DNA of 64,000 nt, taken from an uncultured Alphaproteobacteria bacterium. GTDB lineage: Bacteria; Pseudomonadota; Alphaproteobacteria; Rhizobiales; Aestuariivirgaceae. The position numbers and the translations under genes were made by a program. Below, one piece after another: positions 63,343-64,000 of this stretch. The notes beneath the pieces are model-generated. The model saw only the letters and a list, made by a program, of their open reading frames with translations, was not told the origin of the DNA and searched no databases. The stretch lies in assembly GCA_945957365.1 (NCBI GenBank), contig CAMFKI010000023.1, forward strand, positions 1 through 64,000, written 5' to 3'. The first letter of the stretch is position 1. The number at the start of each line of letters is the position of its first letter.

Positions 63343-64000
63343 CTATTCCCGGCCGGTCAACTGGCTTCGGCGGAACCGACCCGGCGCAACCCCGGTCCAC
63401 CGCCGGAAGGCGCGGCTGAAACTGGACAGGTCGCTGTAACCGAGTTCCAGCGCGATCCTGACGAGGCTCATCGACCGGTCATGCAGCAGCGTCATCGCCG
63501 CATCGAAGCGTGTGCGCTCGACGATGGACGAAAAGTCCAGCCCGTGTTCGGCCAGGCGCCTCTGCAGCGTGCGGACGCTCACCCCCATGACGGACGCCAC
63601 GCTCTCGAGTTGAGGTGTCTCGTCGCTCATGAACAGGCGGGAAAGATGGGCGACCGAACCTGGAAAGTCGGTTGGCGGTGCGCTCGACGCGAGCAATCCG
63701 AAATCGTCACCCCTTGCCGCTGATCCGGAGCTGCGGAACTTGTCCATCGGTATGCTCAGGAGCTCGCTGTCGACGACGACGGCCGACACGCTCCGGCGCC
63801 TGATGGCTGATGCGGCGATCATGTCGGCCCTGCCGCGCACGAAATCGAAGAGCGTCTGCTCCAGGTGAATCTCCGCGGGAACCCAGTTCCGGCCCGCCGC
63901 GGCGCGAATGCAGTTGATGAGCAGCGTGAGGGTGTATTGTTCGCCAAACTTCCATCCGTCGCCGAGCTTGTGCCGGTAGGCGGTGCAGATCCAGGTCTTG
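63343..64000 (-). CDS. AraC family regulator, 5' part beyond the window
   Basis: The frame is open from its TAG stop at 63343 to the window edge, about 219 residues, so the N-terminus is missing. The C-terminal AraC double helix-turn-helix is complete (QLESVASVMGVSVRTLQRRL and LVRIALELGYSDLSSFSRAF then RRWTGVAPGRFRR). The upstream part (EQYTLTLLINCIRAAAGRNW, PAEIHLEQTLFDF) fits the Arabinose_bd/OruR-type sensor. Its target may be the convergent sulfatase gene; this is unproven. Confidence 0.85.
   Translation of the reverse strand, partial: KTWICTAYRHKLGDGWKFGEQYTLTLLINCIRAAAGRNWVPAEIHLEQTLFDFVRGRADMIAASAIRRRSVSAVVVDSELLSIPMDKFRSSGSAARGDDFGLLASSAPPTDFPGSVAHLSRLFMSDETPQLESVASVMGVSVRTLQRRLAEHGLDFSSIVERTRFDAAMTLLHDRSMSLVRIALELGYSDLSSFSRAFRRWTGVAPGRFRRSQLTGRE

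Overview
The window is GC-rich DNA from an alphaproteobacterium, almost certainly of the order Hyphomicrobiales (Rhizobiales). The lineage call rests on gene order: hemB, an LdtR-type MarR regulator with its L,D-transpeptidase, glyA-nrdR-ribD-ribE-ribH-nusB, the proton pyrophosphatase hppA, bamE, the cytochrome bc1 chaperone, yceD-plsX-fabH-ihfA-merR and rplM-rpsI. This is the arrangement known from Brucella/rhizobium-type chromosomes. Many genes start with GTG or TTG and overlap the previous stop codon by 4 bases. The species cannot be named from what is visible.

Layout. 1-430: low-complexity contig-edge-like sequence and a palindromic repeat. 431-4081: TetR-controlled HlyD/ABC-2 exporter operon. 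4169-9845: two convergent uncharacterised genes, an EamA transporter, the leucyltransferase bpt, a beta-hydroxyacid dehydrogenase and hemB. 9897-13861: cell-wall genes (extensin-like M15-type protein, ldtR, ldtP). 14050-20100: one-carbon, nucleotide and riboflavin block ending in nusB and an MFS transporter; its serine hydroxymethyltransferase carries a histone-H1-like N-terminal tail. 20215-27172: unknown membrane protein, hppA, ROK kinase, inositol-phosphatase-like enzyme, amidohydrolase, bamE. 27255-31649: respiratory and lipid block plus tRNA-Pro(GGG). 31650-35677: small ORFs, a stand-alone receiver protein, DUF2842, ctaA and a second extensin-like protein. 35828-40553: metY, cytochrome b561, and a tightly packed minus-strand operon ending in enoyl-CoA hydratase and VOC genes. 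40792-46124: rplM-rpsI, a MarR regulator, an exported nucleotidyltransferase-like protein, a diheme cytochrome c and phaC. 46448-49672: hom-recJ and tRNA-Glu(TTC).

From 49673 to the end the content changes to accessory functions: an arginine-deiminase-fold hydrolase, a copper-handling set (DUF2946, PepSY, CopC, CopD), a cobalamin-riboswitch-controlled cobalt transport operon (cbtB, cbtA and an uncharacterised third gene), a histidine phosphatase, a tandem carboxymuconolactone-decarboxylase-like protein, a VOC protein, a beta-keto acid cleavage enzyme, two AraC regulators (the second cut by the window end) and a periplasmic sulfatase.

Two families of paired inverted palindromic repeats (REPIN-like) and one further palindrome lie in intergenic gaps in the first 46 kb. 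No rRNA, CRISPR array, insertion sequence, integrase or phage gene was seen. The most noteworthy items are the basic tail on GlyA, the third gene of the riboswitch-controlled cbt operon, the exported nucleotidyltransferase-like protein and several operator-like palindromes.
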